Positions 1-12,934 of a DNA stretch of 64,000 bases are shown here, piece after piece. Numbering within the stretch: position 1 is the stretch's first letter; each line of letters begins with the position of its first letter. This DNA is from Amborella trichopoda (Eukaryota; Streptophyta; Magnoliopsida; Amborellales; Amborellaceae), in contig NW_006500340.1 in the NCBI RefSeq assembly GCF_000471905.2, positions 4,243,086-4,307,085 on the forward strand, written 5' to 3'. A program made the translations under genes and the position numbers. The notes beneath the pieces were generated by a model, which saw nothing but the letters and a program-made list of their open reading frames with translations, had not been told where the DNA came from and ran no database searches.

Positions 1-3000
1 GCAGTGGCCTTGCAAGACACGACCCTCTCCTTATGCAATATGCAACTTTAAGCTCATCCATATATCTTTCAAATGATGGTGATTTAACGGCTTTTGGGTA
101 TCGTTTGATAGGTCAAAATCTCGGTGCAAAACAGGTGACAATTGCTGAAACTTTCAGTCAACTTTATTCATTTTCGAAACTGATTTTGCCAAAAAATGTC
201 CCTAAAGGCCTGAAAATTGTAGTTTTCTCTTATATAGTCTCCATTAACTCATTATACCTCCTCATAGCCATGGTTTGCTTCATAAGAAAGGGTTCAACAT
301 ACTCTCTCTCTCAAGTTTATCATAAATCTCGATTTTCGTGCGAATCACACGTGTTGAGTTGAGCGGGACTATACTATCCATATCACCAATACGTGTATTG
401 TTGCTAATTTACCACAAATAGATTGTGAAAATATATTGTATTTTTTTAAATTTTACTTTTAATGCAGTTTTCCTAATTTTTTGGCTTTTTTTATATTTTT
501 TTATTTTTCTAATAATTTTCAGCTGCTACATTCCTCAGCCCTACTCGGACTGACTTACTTGGACTTAGGCAAGCACTCAGCTGGGGCATTTGGAAATTAA
601 TTGGCCCGAGTTGAATTTTTTAACACTGTTCGAATCCAGGACTTCCTATGGGATTCGGCCAGTGTCCAGAGCGGCTCTGTTTGGTGAGATCCAAGTGGAC
701 TTGCCAAGCCCTGTCCGAGTTCCCCAGAAGGAGTACATAATCCCGAGAATTCTAACACTAACTGAAAAAAAGGCAGGAAAAAATTCAGAAACACTCATGA
801 AATTATACACATATTATGAACAATGCAGTTAATTTTCATATATATTCATATTGTTGGTGTGATATGCTTGGCATACACTCGCTTATATGATCATCTAGTG
901 CAACAGTGGATGGTTCCATAATGTCTATTGCAAATTCATATGACTCCCATCAATTTTCAGGTTCCCAATTCATATTAAAGATAAACAATAAGAAATTCAA
1001 ATTCCACATCTACCAACAAGAAAGACAATATGGTGGTAGAGTCACAGGCTCACAACCACAGAGTCTCAAAGACAGACTAGAGACATAATGCCAAAGTGTT
1101 AGCCTACCATCCTTAGGAATATATTGGAAGGTCACAATCATTTTAGCTGTTACACTAGCCGGTCTACAACCACGAGTCGAACAGCCCTTGTCAAAGTCTC
1201 CAACGTGAGTTACCATGTATGTCTCATCATTTTTATGGATATGGAGAATACAATTTACTCCAAAAGAATACAATCACATAGCCAATATAAAATAAAGTAG
1301 ACTAATTCTAGTATAGTACAATACTATATGTGCTATAAATGAAAAGATTTTGAAAGTTATAGTTAACCTCACTCTTGCAGTAGATGACAGGTTCTCGTGA
1401 GATTTGACCTAAAACTATCTGTGCATCCCTATGTACAGCGCATTAGGATACCAAAAGTAATTTTCATTTTACAAGCACATTAAGCTAAAGTACATCATTT
1501 TTTTATAGAAAAAGTTTATATAGAGCTGCGGCCCAAATATTTCACTAGAAGAGGTTATTTTGATGCCCAAATATTATCAAATTGATCATCACGACATCAA
1601 GATGCATGGACATGAGAAAAAAATGGATTTCAAAATTTGGAAATAGTGCATCTTGTAATACATTTTTTGAATGTCAATTTTCAAGATTTTCAAGTTTTTA
1701 TAGGTCTGCTTGATCTACACTATTTTTGAAGCTTTAAAATTTATAATTAGAGATGAAAATTTATTTTAAGGCTATCACAAAGATTTTCAGTATTGAAACC
1801 ATAGTTCTTAATATTATTTGAAGGTGCGTTTTAATTTGATTTTTTAGAGCTTCGGCTCTATACAAACCACACTCTTTTTTATTTTTATTTTTGTAATTTA
1901 AATGGGAAAGACCCCAAACTATAGTAAAAATGAACCTTAAAACGTCATGTTATGGTACCCAATATGCTGACCACGCCTTGAGCCCATCTTGATGCAACGA
2001 CACAACGTCAGGAGTCCCGACAAACCACCATCACCCAGAGCAACATGTTACGCAACGAGGCGTGCCTTCATTCGCTGCTAAAGTACATCATTGGTTGATA
2101 TTTTTGAGTTATAACATATTAAATAAATAACTTTTCAAAGCTTTGATTTGGGTCACTTAACCCTTTTCATGATCTCAGAATATTGCTTCCCAATCCGATC
2201 TATAATATTTAGTTGGGTTAGAAAAAGAAACTTGAATATATTTAGGAATTCCTACATGACCATAGAAGCAAAGCCACACAAGACACATAATTCAAAAAGT
2301 AAACTATAATTTTGTACTAAATAAAATTATAATTATATACTAAACGTGATATTAATTATCCATTGCAAGCTGGGTTATATACATCCTGATCCACCTGTAC
2401 CTGAATATATCTTGATCCACATGTATTTGAATTATCATTCTAACCAAATTATATACTAAAATTTGGATATGAATTTCACTAGAAGAAGTTGTTTTAATGC
2501 CCAATACATATATAGGGAATGGATGTTGTCCACATGCTATATTCCCACATATATAAATAGTGCATTAGTAGAAATATATTTTTATGCCTCAAAAAATGGA
2601 AAATGTTACTTTATTGAATTTTTAGAGATATTCGAAGCAAGCTAGGGAGGCAAAGAAACCCATAAAAAAAATATAACTGGCATCATCGAATAAAAAATGA
2701 GAAAAAAAAAAGAAAACCAAAAAATGATTTTCACATAAATACATGCTACTAATATATTTGTATACATAAAAATATTAAAGCAAAATGAATCTTATTGATT
2801 TTATTGAGAGAACGCAACATAAATACAATATTGATTGAGGTAACCATCGTATACCAATTTCCAAAGGATGCCATATTAATTTATTGTTGCTAACTTGACA
2901 TTGCTTTGCAAGTATCAATAATAATAGTAAAAAAGATCGGTGAGGTGGATTTGAAAGTTCGATAGTGTGATCTAGCACGATGTATATACTTTTTTTTTTT

Positions 3001-3191
3001 TTTCTTCACTGACTAGATCATTTATAATGGTTCAAGTAAAATAAAACTATCTTAAAAATAAGCAAATAAACAAATAAAAGTGGTTCTCACTTGCTACCAC
3101 TAAATACAAACTTCTTTATTTAATAAAAGAAATCAACACAATGCTGTGGGAATAAAGAGACATAAAAAAAAATATTGCAAAAGCGCATAGT
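1..3191. other. intergenic DNA, no gene recognised
   Basis: No stretch here reads as a known protein; the longest open frames are about 60-110 codons and have no recognisable motif. The sequence is AT-rich with homopolymer runs. The only bounded feature I can support is the MITE near 1507-1876, listed separately. The part around 560-750 has balanced composition and could be old transposon sequence, but I cannot assign it. Confidence 0.6.
1507..1876 (+). mobile_element. MITE family A copy (Mutator-type)
   Basis: A 370-bp element of a family that recurs in this window (11819, 17443, 30545, 39948, 57668, 61990). Recognisable landmarks are the AAAGTTTATATAGAGC left end, the internal phrase GATGCATGGACATGA, and the right end GCTTCGGCTCTATACAAACC. 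Flanks TTTTTTATA and TTTTTTATT match at 8 of 9 positions, which fits a 9-bp target duplication, but both are T-rich, so this copy alone is weak evidence. Confidence 0.6.
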
Positions 3192-3196
3192 AAAGA

Positions 3197-4829
3197 TGCC
3201 GGAGATAATTTCAACCACGTTTAGTACACCCCACACAGAATCTCCTCCTTGAATAGCCCACAGGATCTATAATGACCAAGGACTAAGGCCACTTCTCTTA
3301 AACTATGGCGCGAGGTGAGGCGTGGCCCCTTAAGATATTATGAGAGAGAGAAATAATCTCTTTAGAGAGAGAGAGAAAACCCCAGGCCGTCGTGTGCCAC
3401 CCTAGGTAAAGAGAGAGTAGAGAGAGGAAAAAAAGTGTAGAGAATACGAGGGAGGTGAAAGTTAGACTATGCGATAGAGCACGATATATATAAATTTAAA
3501 TTTGTAGGGTGAGAGATGTGAATCATCTATTTCTTAGATCCACCATCAAGATTTAAAAGAATGTGTTAGAACCTTATCTTCTATTTTCTAAACTTATTCC
3601 CATCAAATATTCAAATAATAAAATATTATTCATACTTTCTCTTTTATGAATATTCATTCCTTATTCACATAATCTTTAAATAGTCAAATATCTTGATTCA
3701 CAATATATATTATAAGTCATTATATTGATTCTTAATCTAAGAAGGCTTCAACACAAAATAGAAAGGCTACTTACATGGAAGCCTCTCTTACAAAATTAGT
3801 AAGAGAAGGTTCCTATGGGTGAGGAGTGCCACCCTAGGTGGTGCTTCATGGGCCCCACCCAAACCTATTATGTAGGTAAATTACCTCATATGATATAGAG
3901 GGTCCCACATCTTTTTAAAATTATTTGTAATGATATTCAAAATTTTAAAATAGAATTTATTTCTCTTAGATTATTTAAAACATTATAAATTGATTTTCTC
4001 TTATTTAATAAATCCAAATGATGAAAATAAAATATAGAGAGAATCACAAAAATTCAACTAATCATTCTAAACAATCATATATCATAAAATTAATTAATTT
4101 TAATGGGAATAATATCTGTATAGATCTAGGAATTATCAATCTACTAGAGTATTCCACCTTCAACTTTGGATCACAATCCACACTAGCTTTCTCATACTGA
4201 CCCAGCGGTTCCTATGACCTACAATCTACTGCAGGGGTTCATGGTTGGGTCATTAAAGTTAGCCAATACGTTAGAGGATGTAATCCCAATCTATGGAATT
4301 TTAAGTTCTCCCTTAAGGACAAATACATGGTCCTCCAGACTATGATGCAACATGGCTTCTTGGTGCGTAGGGGTAATCTCACACATATACACTCTTTCCC
4401 CTCAATGGTGAATTGCTATCTCGATATGGCTATCTATGTACATGTCGTGTGACGGTACTATGATGATGTTTTAGCCTTGTCTATAAAGGTCAACTATCAC
4501 ATACAATGGCCGTATAGTCCCTCGGCTCATTCATCCCGGCAAACGCCGATCTCATCGAAGGCTGACCCATTGAACCCTCATTGATTTAACTCTATGCCTA
4601 GGTCCTTTGAGCTTTCCAACTCGACTGGCTTAACACATTGAGCCAAGTTTGAGTATCGACAAATAACATTGCCTAGTGTAGTCCACAAGATGACCACACT
4701 CCCACGGAGTTTATGTTTCATTATATAAAATACTTGTACAAGCTCTCATGAGGACGGAGTTTATGTTTCATTATATAAAATGCTTATACAAGCTCTCATG
4801 AGGCCTTTAATGGTCACATAAATTCAACA
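3197..4829 (-). mobile_element. solo LTR (1.6 kb) with 5-bp target duplication
   Basis: On the minus strand the segment begins TGTTGAATTTATGTG (at 4829) and ends CTCCGGCA (at 3197), so it has the TG...CA ends of a long terminal repeat. The five bases outside each end are identical: AAAGA at 3192-3196 and at 4830-4834. No coding region or second matching LTR flanks it, so it is best read as a solo LTR left by LTR-LTR recombination. It contains a 50-bp direct duplication (4704-4753 and 4754-4803). A related, longer copy lies on the plus strand at about 50476-52363. Superfamily cannot be decided without internal sequence. Confidence 0.7.
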
Positions 4830-4834
4830 AAAGA

Positions 4835-5700
4835 GGATCTCTATTTATATATTTTTCATAGGCTAGGGTTTCCTTAGGTTTAGTAATTCTTAGTGAGATT
4901 AAATCTAGATCATTGATCATAGGACACTTGTAGGGTGAAAGATATGGGTCATCCATTCTTTAGATCAATCATCATGATTCAAAAGATGACATGGAACTTT
5001 ATCCTTCAGTTTCTTAAACCCATTCCCATCAAGTATTGTAATATGAAAAATATTCTCAACTATATTATATTTTTCATAAATTTCTTACACATGATTTATT
5101 TGATTGAAATCATGCTTCCTTAATTTCAAATCATACCAAAAATTTCTATTTTGATTTGCAACCCATGTTTGCTTGGCCAACTTTTTAATTAGTATCAGTG
5201 GGGTGTGCCACCCTTGGTGGCCTTATGTTGCTCACTCAAATTTGTCAAGTGCAAAATACATTAAAATGGTAAGAGGGAGGGTTTCCTATGGTGGTGTGTA
5301 CGACCCTTAGCTGGCCACATGTGGCCCCCACTCAAATTCCCCAATGTGATATTATATTATGGGGGGTTCATGTTCCATGATGGGCCCCCATGTGTTAATT
5401 GATTAATAAAAGGATTTTTTTAAAAGAGTAACATATACATGCTTCATCTTGAAAGGTGATATGCTCTCCTGATATGAGTATCATATGTACATGCCATGTG
5501 ATGATTTGGGGATGAGGCTTTGTCCCTCGTCTCTGAAGGCTAACCATCACACACAAGAGTCACACAGTCCCTCAACTTACTCATCCAGTAACTCCGACCT
5601 CATCAAGAGATGACCCATCAGTTTCGCTCCATGCCTAGGTAGGAGACACAATCGCAGTCTATAGATTACAGGTTCTCTTTTAGAGATGAATTCAAATAGA
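4835..5700 (-). mobile_element. fragment of the same LTR family
   Basis: This stretch repeats parts of the adjacent solo LTR in the same orientation. For example, 4926-5040 resembles 3500-3615, the GTGCCACCC...GGCCCC block near 5205-5345 resembles 3815-3860, and the block near 5450-5620 resembles 4420-4580. It is more diverged and truncated. It is probably an older copy beside which, or into which, the 3197-4829 LTR inserted. Confidence 0.5.
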
Positions 5701-7086
5701 ACATGGCCATTTCAAATTCCTAAAATACACCATAAACAACTAGCGAAGAAGAAGAAATGTTGTCGTGAGGGTCACCAAACAAACGTAAGTTGAAGGACTG
5801 TGCGGTGATTAAGAGGTAGTGACAACCCCTAACATGACATGAGTTTTGTGATCCAACCATTGGATTAGGTTGTGACCATCATGTCCGCATCGCCCTTGCT
5901 GTCATGAGGATTATAATATCCTTCCCTAAATTGAGAGGTAAAATAAGTGTGAGATGGTAGGACTAGGACTCCCTATCAATGACAGTAACAACATTTTCTA
6001 CAGTATTATAACGCCACCCAGGCCATCAATCGTCAAGAACGGATGGGTGCAATATTTTCTCCTCCACTAAAATACATGTAAAGAAAAATACTCAGCTGTC
6101 CAAGTCAATGTTCGACAAATCAAACCGGCCTCGGGAAATGGCCAAGGGCCGGGTATGAGTAACCGGTAAACCGGCCAGTTCATCCGGCCTAACAAAATAG
6201 GTCCCAGTTAGTCAAAAAGTGTTAAAAATAAATAAAAAATCTAATAAATATGAATAATATATTTAAAACATGATTAAACAAAGCATATCCAGTTGAAAAG
6301 TAGTAAAAAAAATAAATTTAAAAACAGAAATTGTGCTGATGGGTATTCTAAATTTTTTTTAAAAAAGTTGGAAAAATGTAAAAAGTAAGTTCTTATGACC
6401 AAAACCACTTTTCAATTGTTGTCAAAATGATAAAAAATATTCCAAAATACATTAAAAAAATAATTTTTTAGGATTTCATATAAATTCTTTTGTATTTTTT
6501 TTTAAATACCTGTCTGGACCACCAAAACCGATCAAAAGCAAATTGGGCAGCACCCAATTTTGGTTTGACTGGCCGGTTCCAAGTTGGACCGGCCAAGTTT
6601 GTGAACCCTGGTCCACAGTCAACACCAAAGAGCTCCGATGTTAAAACACTGTTTCGTTGCGCAAAACCCATAGTATACTCCTGAGGGAGCATAGTTATAA
6701 GCACTTTAGTTATAACTGGAGACAAACGGGGAAAGAAGTGCCGAGGGTGACAAACCCGCAAAATAATCAACTTAAATGAATCAAACAACAGATGATGTCA
6801 TGTGGAATGACATTATGCTGAGAGACTGATAAGGAGGAGTTAAAAAGACAGAGTGTTTTAGCAAATAGAGAATCATTAAGGCAAAGTATCGTACAAAATT
6901 GTGGTAAGATGCAACAGACACTAACTGCCTGTTGTTAGATCCAAGCCAAACGAATTAGCGTACACGAAACTGAGAATGGTGACACAAACTGAAGGGAAGA
7001 GAGAGAGAGAGAGGATGTCACAATCCTTTGTAGTTGTGTTGGGACGCAGCCGGTGAATTTTGATGGATAATAGGAAGTTATGTGTG
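5701..7086. other. intergenic DNA upstream of protease copy 1
   Basis: No gene is seen. A block at 5998-6047 (CAGTATTATAACGCCACCC and following bases) recurs at a similar distance upstream of protease copies 2-5. Between about 6120 and 6610 lies sequence rich in ACCGGCC motifs at both ends, probably a diverged transposon, but I could not fix its boundaries. Confidence 0.5.
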
Positions 7087-7094
7087 TATATAAA
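7087..7094 (+). promoter_or_regulatory. TATA box of protease copy 1
   Basis: TATATAAA lies 71 bp upstream of the ATG at 7165. The aligned positions of copies 2, 3 and 4 also hold TATATA runs at nearly the same spacing, which supports it as the core promoter. Confidence 0.6.
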
Positions 7095-7164
7095 TGCAAT
7101 AGGCCAATGTATCACTCCATAGATTGTCTAATTAAGCATTTCGGAAAGAAAAATATTAAGTCCA

Positions 7165-8361
7165 ATGGCTGCTAGAGGTCTTTCACCATTCTCTTGCTTG
7201 TGCTTGGCTTTGTTTCTACTGGGTCTCTGGCTACCTTTTGCTACTCCTCGCATACTCGAGGAGGAAACCCCGTCGTCGTTGTTAGTGAGGTTTGAGCAAT
7301 GGATGGCTCTTCATGGCCGCCAATACATGGATGCCCAAGAGAAGGAGCAACGCTTCCAGATATTCCAGGAAAATCTCAAATTCATAGACTCTGTGAATGC
7401 GGAGGGGCGACCTTACAAACTGACTGCAAACAAGTTTGCAGACCTCACCAACGATGAATTCAGGGTTACACGCATGGGTTTCAAGGGTCATGAATGCGCT
7501 GCGAGGGCATCTGATGCTCCCTTCATGTATGCCAATGTTTCAGCGCCGACCAGCATGGATTGGAGGAAGAAAGGGGCTGTTACTCCTGTCAAGGATCAAG
7601 GCCAATGCGGTTAACTATTTATTTCCTTACACTTTCTAATGAACTATATTTATGTTTCTTCTTTGGCCTGCTTTAACATATTAGCATATTGGTGTAGCTA
7701 AATGTTTAGTCAAGAAGCTTAATTTTTCAATTTCCAGTGTTACAACATGTAATTGTATGTCTCCTTCATGGACTCAGGTTGTTGTTGGGCGTTTTCGGCT
7801 GTTGCCGCCATGGAGGGCATACACCAAATCAAAACCGGCAAGCTGGTGTCTCTATCCGAACAAGAAGTAGTAGACTGCGACACTAAAGGAGAAGATCAGG
7901 GCTGCAATGGGGGTTTCATGGATGATGCATTCAAATTCATCATTAACAACCACGGCCTCACCACCGAGGCTAAATACCCTTACAAGGCTGTTGATGGCTC
8001 GTGCAAGAAAGCTTCCTCTCTCGCTGCTACTATCACAGGTTACGAGGATGTTCCCACAAACAATGAGAAGGCTCTGCTCAAAGCCGTCACCAGCCAGCCC
8101 GTCTCAGTTGCCATCGATGCGAGTGGGTATGAATTCCAGTTCTACTCTGGGGGCGTCTTCACCGGCAACTGTGGTACAGAACTAGACCATGGCGTGACAG
8201 CCGTGGGCTATGGAACCTCTGGTGGGACTAAATATTGGCTAGTGAAGAACTCATGGGGCAAGCAATGGGGGGAGGCAGGGTACATTAGGATGCAGCGCGA
8301 TGTTGCTTCAAAAGAGGGCCTCTGTGGTATAGCAATGCAACCATCCTACCCCACTGCATAA
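7165..8361 (+). CDS. papain-family cysteine protease, SAG39/SAG12 type (array copy 1, intact)
   Basis: Predicted secreted or vacuolar C1A endopeptidase. Exon 1 is 7165-7609, the intron is 7610-7777 (GT...AG, 168 bp) and exon 2 is 7778-8361; the spliced product is 342 residues, a normal length for the family. Residues 1-27 are a signal peptide. The I29 inhibitor prodomain carries the ERFNIN pattern (E59, R63, F67, N70, I74, N78) followed by [11 protein letters not shown]. The mature enzyme begins near 128. Catalytic residues are all present: oxyanion Gln145, Cys151 in GCCWAFS, His286 in LDHGV and Asn306 in KNSWG; GCNGG is at 190-194. In this subfamily such enzymes are associated with senescence, nutrient recycling and defence; the role here is inferred from family only. 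Intron and exon 2 are nearly identical to copy 2, while the 5' half of exon 1 differs. Confidence 0.93.
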
Positions 8362-11290
8362 ACGCCCTTCTGCATCCTCTCATGAGCTTGTATATATTAT
8401 GCTTGTCATGCGTTTATTGTTGACACCAAATGGATATATGCCAAACAAGCTATTTATAAATAATTTTATGTGAATGCATTACTGATATGCATGTGTTTCT
8501 AAATTCACTCTTTAGAGTAAATAGAGCTCACAAAGCATTAGTGCCCTTCCAAAGTGATCAACATAGTGTGTAGGTAACAACACACACATAGGAGTCTATT
8601 GTGGTTGAGTTCGGGGCTAGCAAGAAAGGGGTTGGGTTTGTGGTGGTAGTACCTCGACACCCTAGTCATCACGTTGTGGTTTTCATTCCCACAGACACTA
8701 CGCCACTAAAACCTTCAAGAAACTAATTCTTAAACTATTTGAAAAAACAGCTAGGGGCTGTCTTCCCCATTAAAGTATCCAAAAAAAAAAAACCATTGAA
8801 TTATCCAAAAAAAAAAAGGTTTAAAGCTAGTCAAAATCATTACTTCTATGTGTTTCTAGAAAAATTGAAAGTATTATGGCCTTCGGGTAAAATCAGAAGG
8901 GGTTTCATGAAGAGAAACTAGGAAACCCTAATGAAATTTTTATATGTAGATCAAGGAGATGTAACACCCATCCTATTTGGAGTTACCCATATGGTTATGG
9001 GAATTTTTTGCATAGAGAGAGAAAGAGAGAGAAAGTGAGTCGAAGCACTTCTTGTAGTGAGGAGAGAGAGCGAGGAATAAATACCCTTATACTATGTAGA
9101 ATAAAAAAGACACATATCTCTAGGAAAGAAAAGGTGAAGATAAACGCTAGTTACTTTACCACGCCTTTCTCTTAACGTTAGGAAAAGCTTGACATTGAGC
9201 TTGTTGAATTCATTGCATCTTTCACAGGATTCTTATGAACTGGTTGTTAATCTTGCCATTCACTGGGGTACTTTTTCTGTTCAAATAAATCAATTAATGA
9301 AACACTTGATGTACAACACTCTATTATCAAGCATAACCTTGATTTCTTATTGGAGCTCAAAGAGCTCTATTATACGAGATATAGGCGGCGTATCTTCTCT
9401 GTGTGATCATGAAGAATTATCAGAATTTACGGTACACAATATATTTAAATATATTGTGTAATTATCAGAATTTATCAGAATTTATGGTACACAATATATT
9501 TAAATATCTTCTCTGTGTGATCATGAAGATTCAGATTTCATGTCGATTTCTTCAATTCGGGGCACCTCTTGCTTTGGCACTGGCATTTTCTAATCATTAA
9601 AACTGCAGATCTATTTGGCTGATCTAGAAGTAAATATTTCTTGCCATGATATATGATCATTATTTGATGATTCATAGTCTCCAATCTGCAATGTATCCAT
9701 CATCTCAAAAGTATGCTTTGATTGTGTTGAATTGATCTTCCGATGCGTCTTGGATATCATTGCGAAATGTTGTAATATAAATTGGAGCACAGTGGTCTAA
9801 GGATTCCCCACTATTCTTTCACATTGTAAGGAAACTTGAAGTCCCTCAGTTTAAACCCTTAGCTAAAAGCGTGAATGCGTATTTGAGACAACTCTTAACA
9901 CTGGGATAAGCGAATGGTTTCAAAAGAGAATTAAAATGATTTTTGGTCCCTAAAACCATAGACCTACGTTTTATCGTCCCTCAAATGGCTGGGCTACTTT
10001 TTAGAGACTAAATGATTCTCATTGTTTTTCTCTGAATCCCCTTGTTTTATTTTTGGAAAACAGATGTGTATCTAATTTCCTAGAATTATAAATTCAAATA
10101 AACCATCATGTCTATGTAAAGTGTATAGACCCTCTCCAATTTAAATGAAAATAATGTTTAACCCATTCCTACCTTTTTATTGTCTATATTACAATATTTA
10201 TCCTTGTTCCCTTTTCCAATGATCCCTCATCTCAATTTAAAAAAAGTAACCCTCTCTTTGCATCACTTGCAGACCCCTTCCTCCTCCTCCTTTTTCTCTC
10301 TCTCCTCACAAGTAGTTTAAACTTTAAACATGGTGTCCCAAATTCCATTTGGATGATGGGGTCGTTATTAAAAAAAAAAGAAAAAGAAAAAGAAAAAAAA
10401 AGGATAAACATTAAAATTTGCACAATAAAACTGTTGGGAATGGTTTAATGTATTTTCTTCTAACTTGAAGGGAGTTTATGGGTTATTTGGGATTACAGTT
10501 ATAGAAAGGTTGGTATATGTTTTTTTTTGTTCTTTTAATCCTTGCCATTTTCAGAGATAAGTAAAAAGATACTAATATTATCATATAGTAAAATCCAAGA
10601 TCCCCTTAGCTATAGAGTGGTCTTGCAACATAACGAAGTTGTTTCTTCTCCCTAATAAGCAAGGATCAGTTGAAATTTCAAAGTGGTCATGCAAGATCAC
10701 CTAGCATTTTCTTCTAACTAAAGGAAATGGGTGATTCAAATTTCAATAATAAGAATGAGAAAACCTTCCGAACACGTAGCCTCTATAGTGAACAGTAATA
10801 TAGATGAAATTCTAGCCGTTAGATCTTCATCGTGTAGTTCAGAATGCATATCATTATATAAATTTTAATATTTTTTTAAAAATAGGATCATAATTAAATT
10901 GTAGACATGTACTAAAAAAAGAGGACGCACAATTAAAAAATATATCTCAAAATATAAAATGATCGAAATACCCCTAAAAAATAACGGGGGTAATTTGGCA
11001 ATTTTAAATATTGAAAATAAATTTTTTATATCTTTATATGGTGCGAAATTGTGTTAGGTATATACACCCAAAATTTCTTCTTAATCAAACTTATAGAAAA
11101 AAATTAAAATTAAAATAGTGATATGTATTTTGATCTACTCGATGAAGATTTGACGTTTGAGATTCCACCTCTATTACTATTCATTATAGCTGCCTAGTGT
11201 TTGTTAGCTTTTTCTAATAAATATACAACAGATGACCATAGAAGAAATGAAATAATGTTCTCATGGGTAACACAAACATCAATTCAAAGG

Positions 11291-11648
11291 ATGGGTGGTG
11301 ATTGAGAGGAACCACCAAAATGATATGGGACCCCGACCCGAATGGACCCAAAACCACCATACCTGGACCAAAAAATATAGTGTAGGATCCGAAATTGGAT
11401 TCAGACCCAACCTAAAAATTAAAATATCGATGTATTTAACTATGTTTCAATATATTTCATATATTGAGACCCAAAAAACAGTACCGGATTCAAATCCAGA
11501 CCTGAACCCAAACAACCTAACTTGACCCAGACCCGAATAGTGTTCGGGTCCAAGATTTGAACCCAGACACTTGCCGGGTTCAATGTTTGGACCCTACCCG
11601 GTACCAGTTTACCCATTTGGTCCAAGGTCGGGTCCATCGCCACCCCTA
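11291..11648. mobile_element. hAT-like short element, spacer copy 1
   Basis: About 358 bp rich in ACCCGA/GGGTC motifs. Its left end (ATGGGTGGTGATTGAG) and the reverse complement of its right end (AGGGGTGGCGATGGACC) form imperfect terminal inverted repeats, typical of non-autonomous DNA transposons. No clean target duplication was seen, so the superfamily is a guess. It was present before the spacer was duplicated, because the same element sits at 16917-17272. Confidence 0.45.
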
Positions 11649-11818
11649 GACCAAAGCTTGTCTTGAGTTTGGTAAGGTTGTCCCACCCTCCATCTTCACG
11701 ACCAGTGACCACAATGAGATTTACTACAGTAGTATAACACCACCCTCGCTATCGGATGTCAAACTGAATGGTTGCTTTGTGCTTTTCCCACTCTCAAATA
11801 CCTAAACAAATTTTGAAT

Positions 11819-12125
11819 GGAGGCGCCACAGTGCCTAGAAATTTTAAAAAATTAGAGCCTACCTCCAATTAGTGTCGAGAAATATGGTTTCAATACACGA
11901 AATATTTGTAATACCCTTAAAATATATTTTCTTCTTTATTTATAAAGTTTAAAGCTTAAAAAATAATGTAGACCAATAGATCTATGAAATTTAGAAAATC
12001 TTGAAAATTGACGGTCCAAAACTGTGTTACAAAATATACTATTTCTAAATCTTGAGATCCTTTTTTTTTTAAATTCCATGCCTCATGATATTGAGATGAT
12101 CAATTTGAGGATATTTAGGTATCAA
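11819..12125 (-). mobile_element. MITE family A remnant, spacer copy 1
   Basis: Matches the inner part of family A on the minus strand (AATATGGTTTCAATAC, GACGGTCCAAAACTGTGTTAC, GATATTGAGATGATCAATTTGAGG). The outer terminal repeats are not recognisable, so this is a decayed copy. The duplicated counterpart is at 17443-17755. Confidence 0.5.
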
Positions 12126-12859
12126 AACAACCTGTTACATTACATCGTAGGAGGTCCGAGGTCTCCATTTTGAGACTACCTATAATGTGGTCGAACACCA
12201 CAATGTGGGCAGTCTGGGGATAGGGATGTCGGACTACTAAATTGATTGAGCCTAAATGAGCAGGCTGAGGTCTCCATCCTCTGGACCACCTAAGCATACC
12301 ACCACAATCTAAGCAGTCCAAGGATGGGTACCTCGGGCCAGACGCCAAATATCCTAAAACATATAATACAATGAAGAAACCTAAAAATAATAATGAAATA
12401 TTAAAACCGTTCGGGGACGGTATCCTCGGACCGAGAGGCATTTTAAAAAAAAAATTAAAAATTGAATAGTAACCAACCTTGTGATTTATAAGTCATTTTG
12501 ATTCATTTTGCATTTTACTTTTTTTTGGTTATATCTAAATGGGTCTAAATAATATTACCCAAGAGAGACCTTGAGAAAAAGATAAAAGGGACAATATTTT
12601 AAGGAGAGGGGAAAAAAACAAATTAAAGATCAAAGTATGTTGCAACATTAAATGTAGAAAAAAAGGATCAAAATTGTAGCAAGATGCACTCGAAACCAAA
12701 AGGATGATCTTCGTGGGATCCAAGCTAAACAGATTAACGTAAACGGTGGAGAACATTGCTACAGAAAGTGAAGAGAGCGAAGTATGTCACAATCGTTTGG
12801 GTGTTCGTGTTGGGACGCAGCCGGTGAGTTCTAATGGAGACTAGGAAGTTATGTATGTT

Positions 12860-12865
12860 TATATA
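12860..12865 (+). promoter_or_regulatory. TATA box of protease copy 2
   Basis: TATATA followed by GCTCAATACA, 70-75 bp upstream of the ATG at 12935. The surrounding promoter is close to that of copy 3 (18484-18492) and clearly less like copy 1. Confidence 0.6.
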
Positions 12866-12934
12866 GCTCAATACAATAGCCAAATGCTTCATTGCAAATA
12901 CATTAAGCATTCCAAAAAGAAAAACATACTCGCA

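Larger units (their letters stand above)
8362..12859. repeat. inter-gene spacer, first copy of the duplicated A-B spacer
   Basis: No gene. This 4.5-kb spacer aligns almost throughout with the spacer after copy 2 (14138-18483), with small indels. Shared landmarks include the 3' flank just after the stop, the GAGCTTGTTGAATTCATTGC region (9200 and 14946), the polypyrimidine patch near 10270 and 15910, the hAT-like element (11291 and 16917), the MITE remnant (11819 and 17443) and the conserved upstream block (11723 and 17348). A local duplication at about 9415-9510 (TACACAATATATTTAAATAT repeated) is present here but single in the second spacer. Confidence 0.85.

Noticed and set aside
590-832. Possible small protein of 80 residues
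   Set aside because: No recognisable motif, no splice context and a competing frame on the opposite strand.
6120-6610. Bounded transposon with ACCGGCC ends
   Set aside because: The ends resemble each other loosely, but I could not find matching terminal repeats or a target duplication.
12851-12934. Upstream in-frame ATG giving copy 2 a 28-residue N-terminal extension
   Set aside because: It overlaps the TATA region and is not conserved in copies 1 or 3; the signal peptide starts at 12935.
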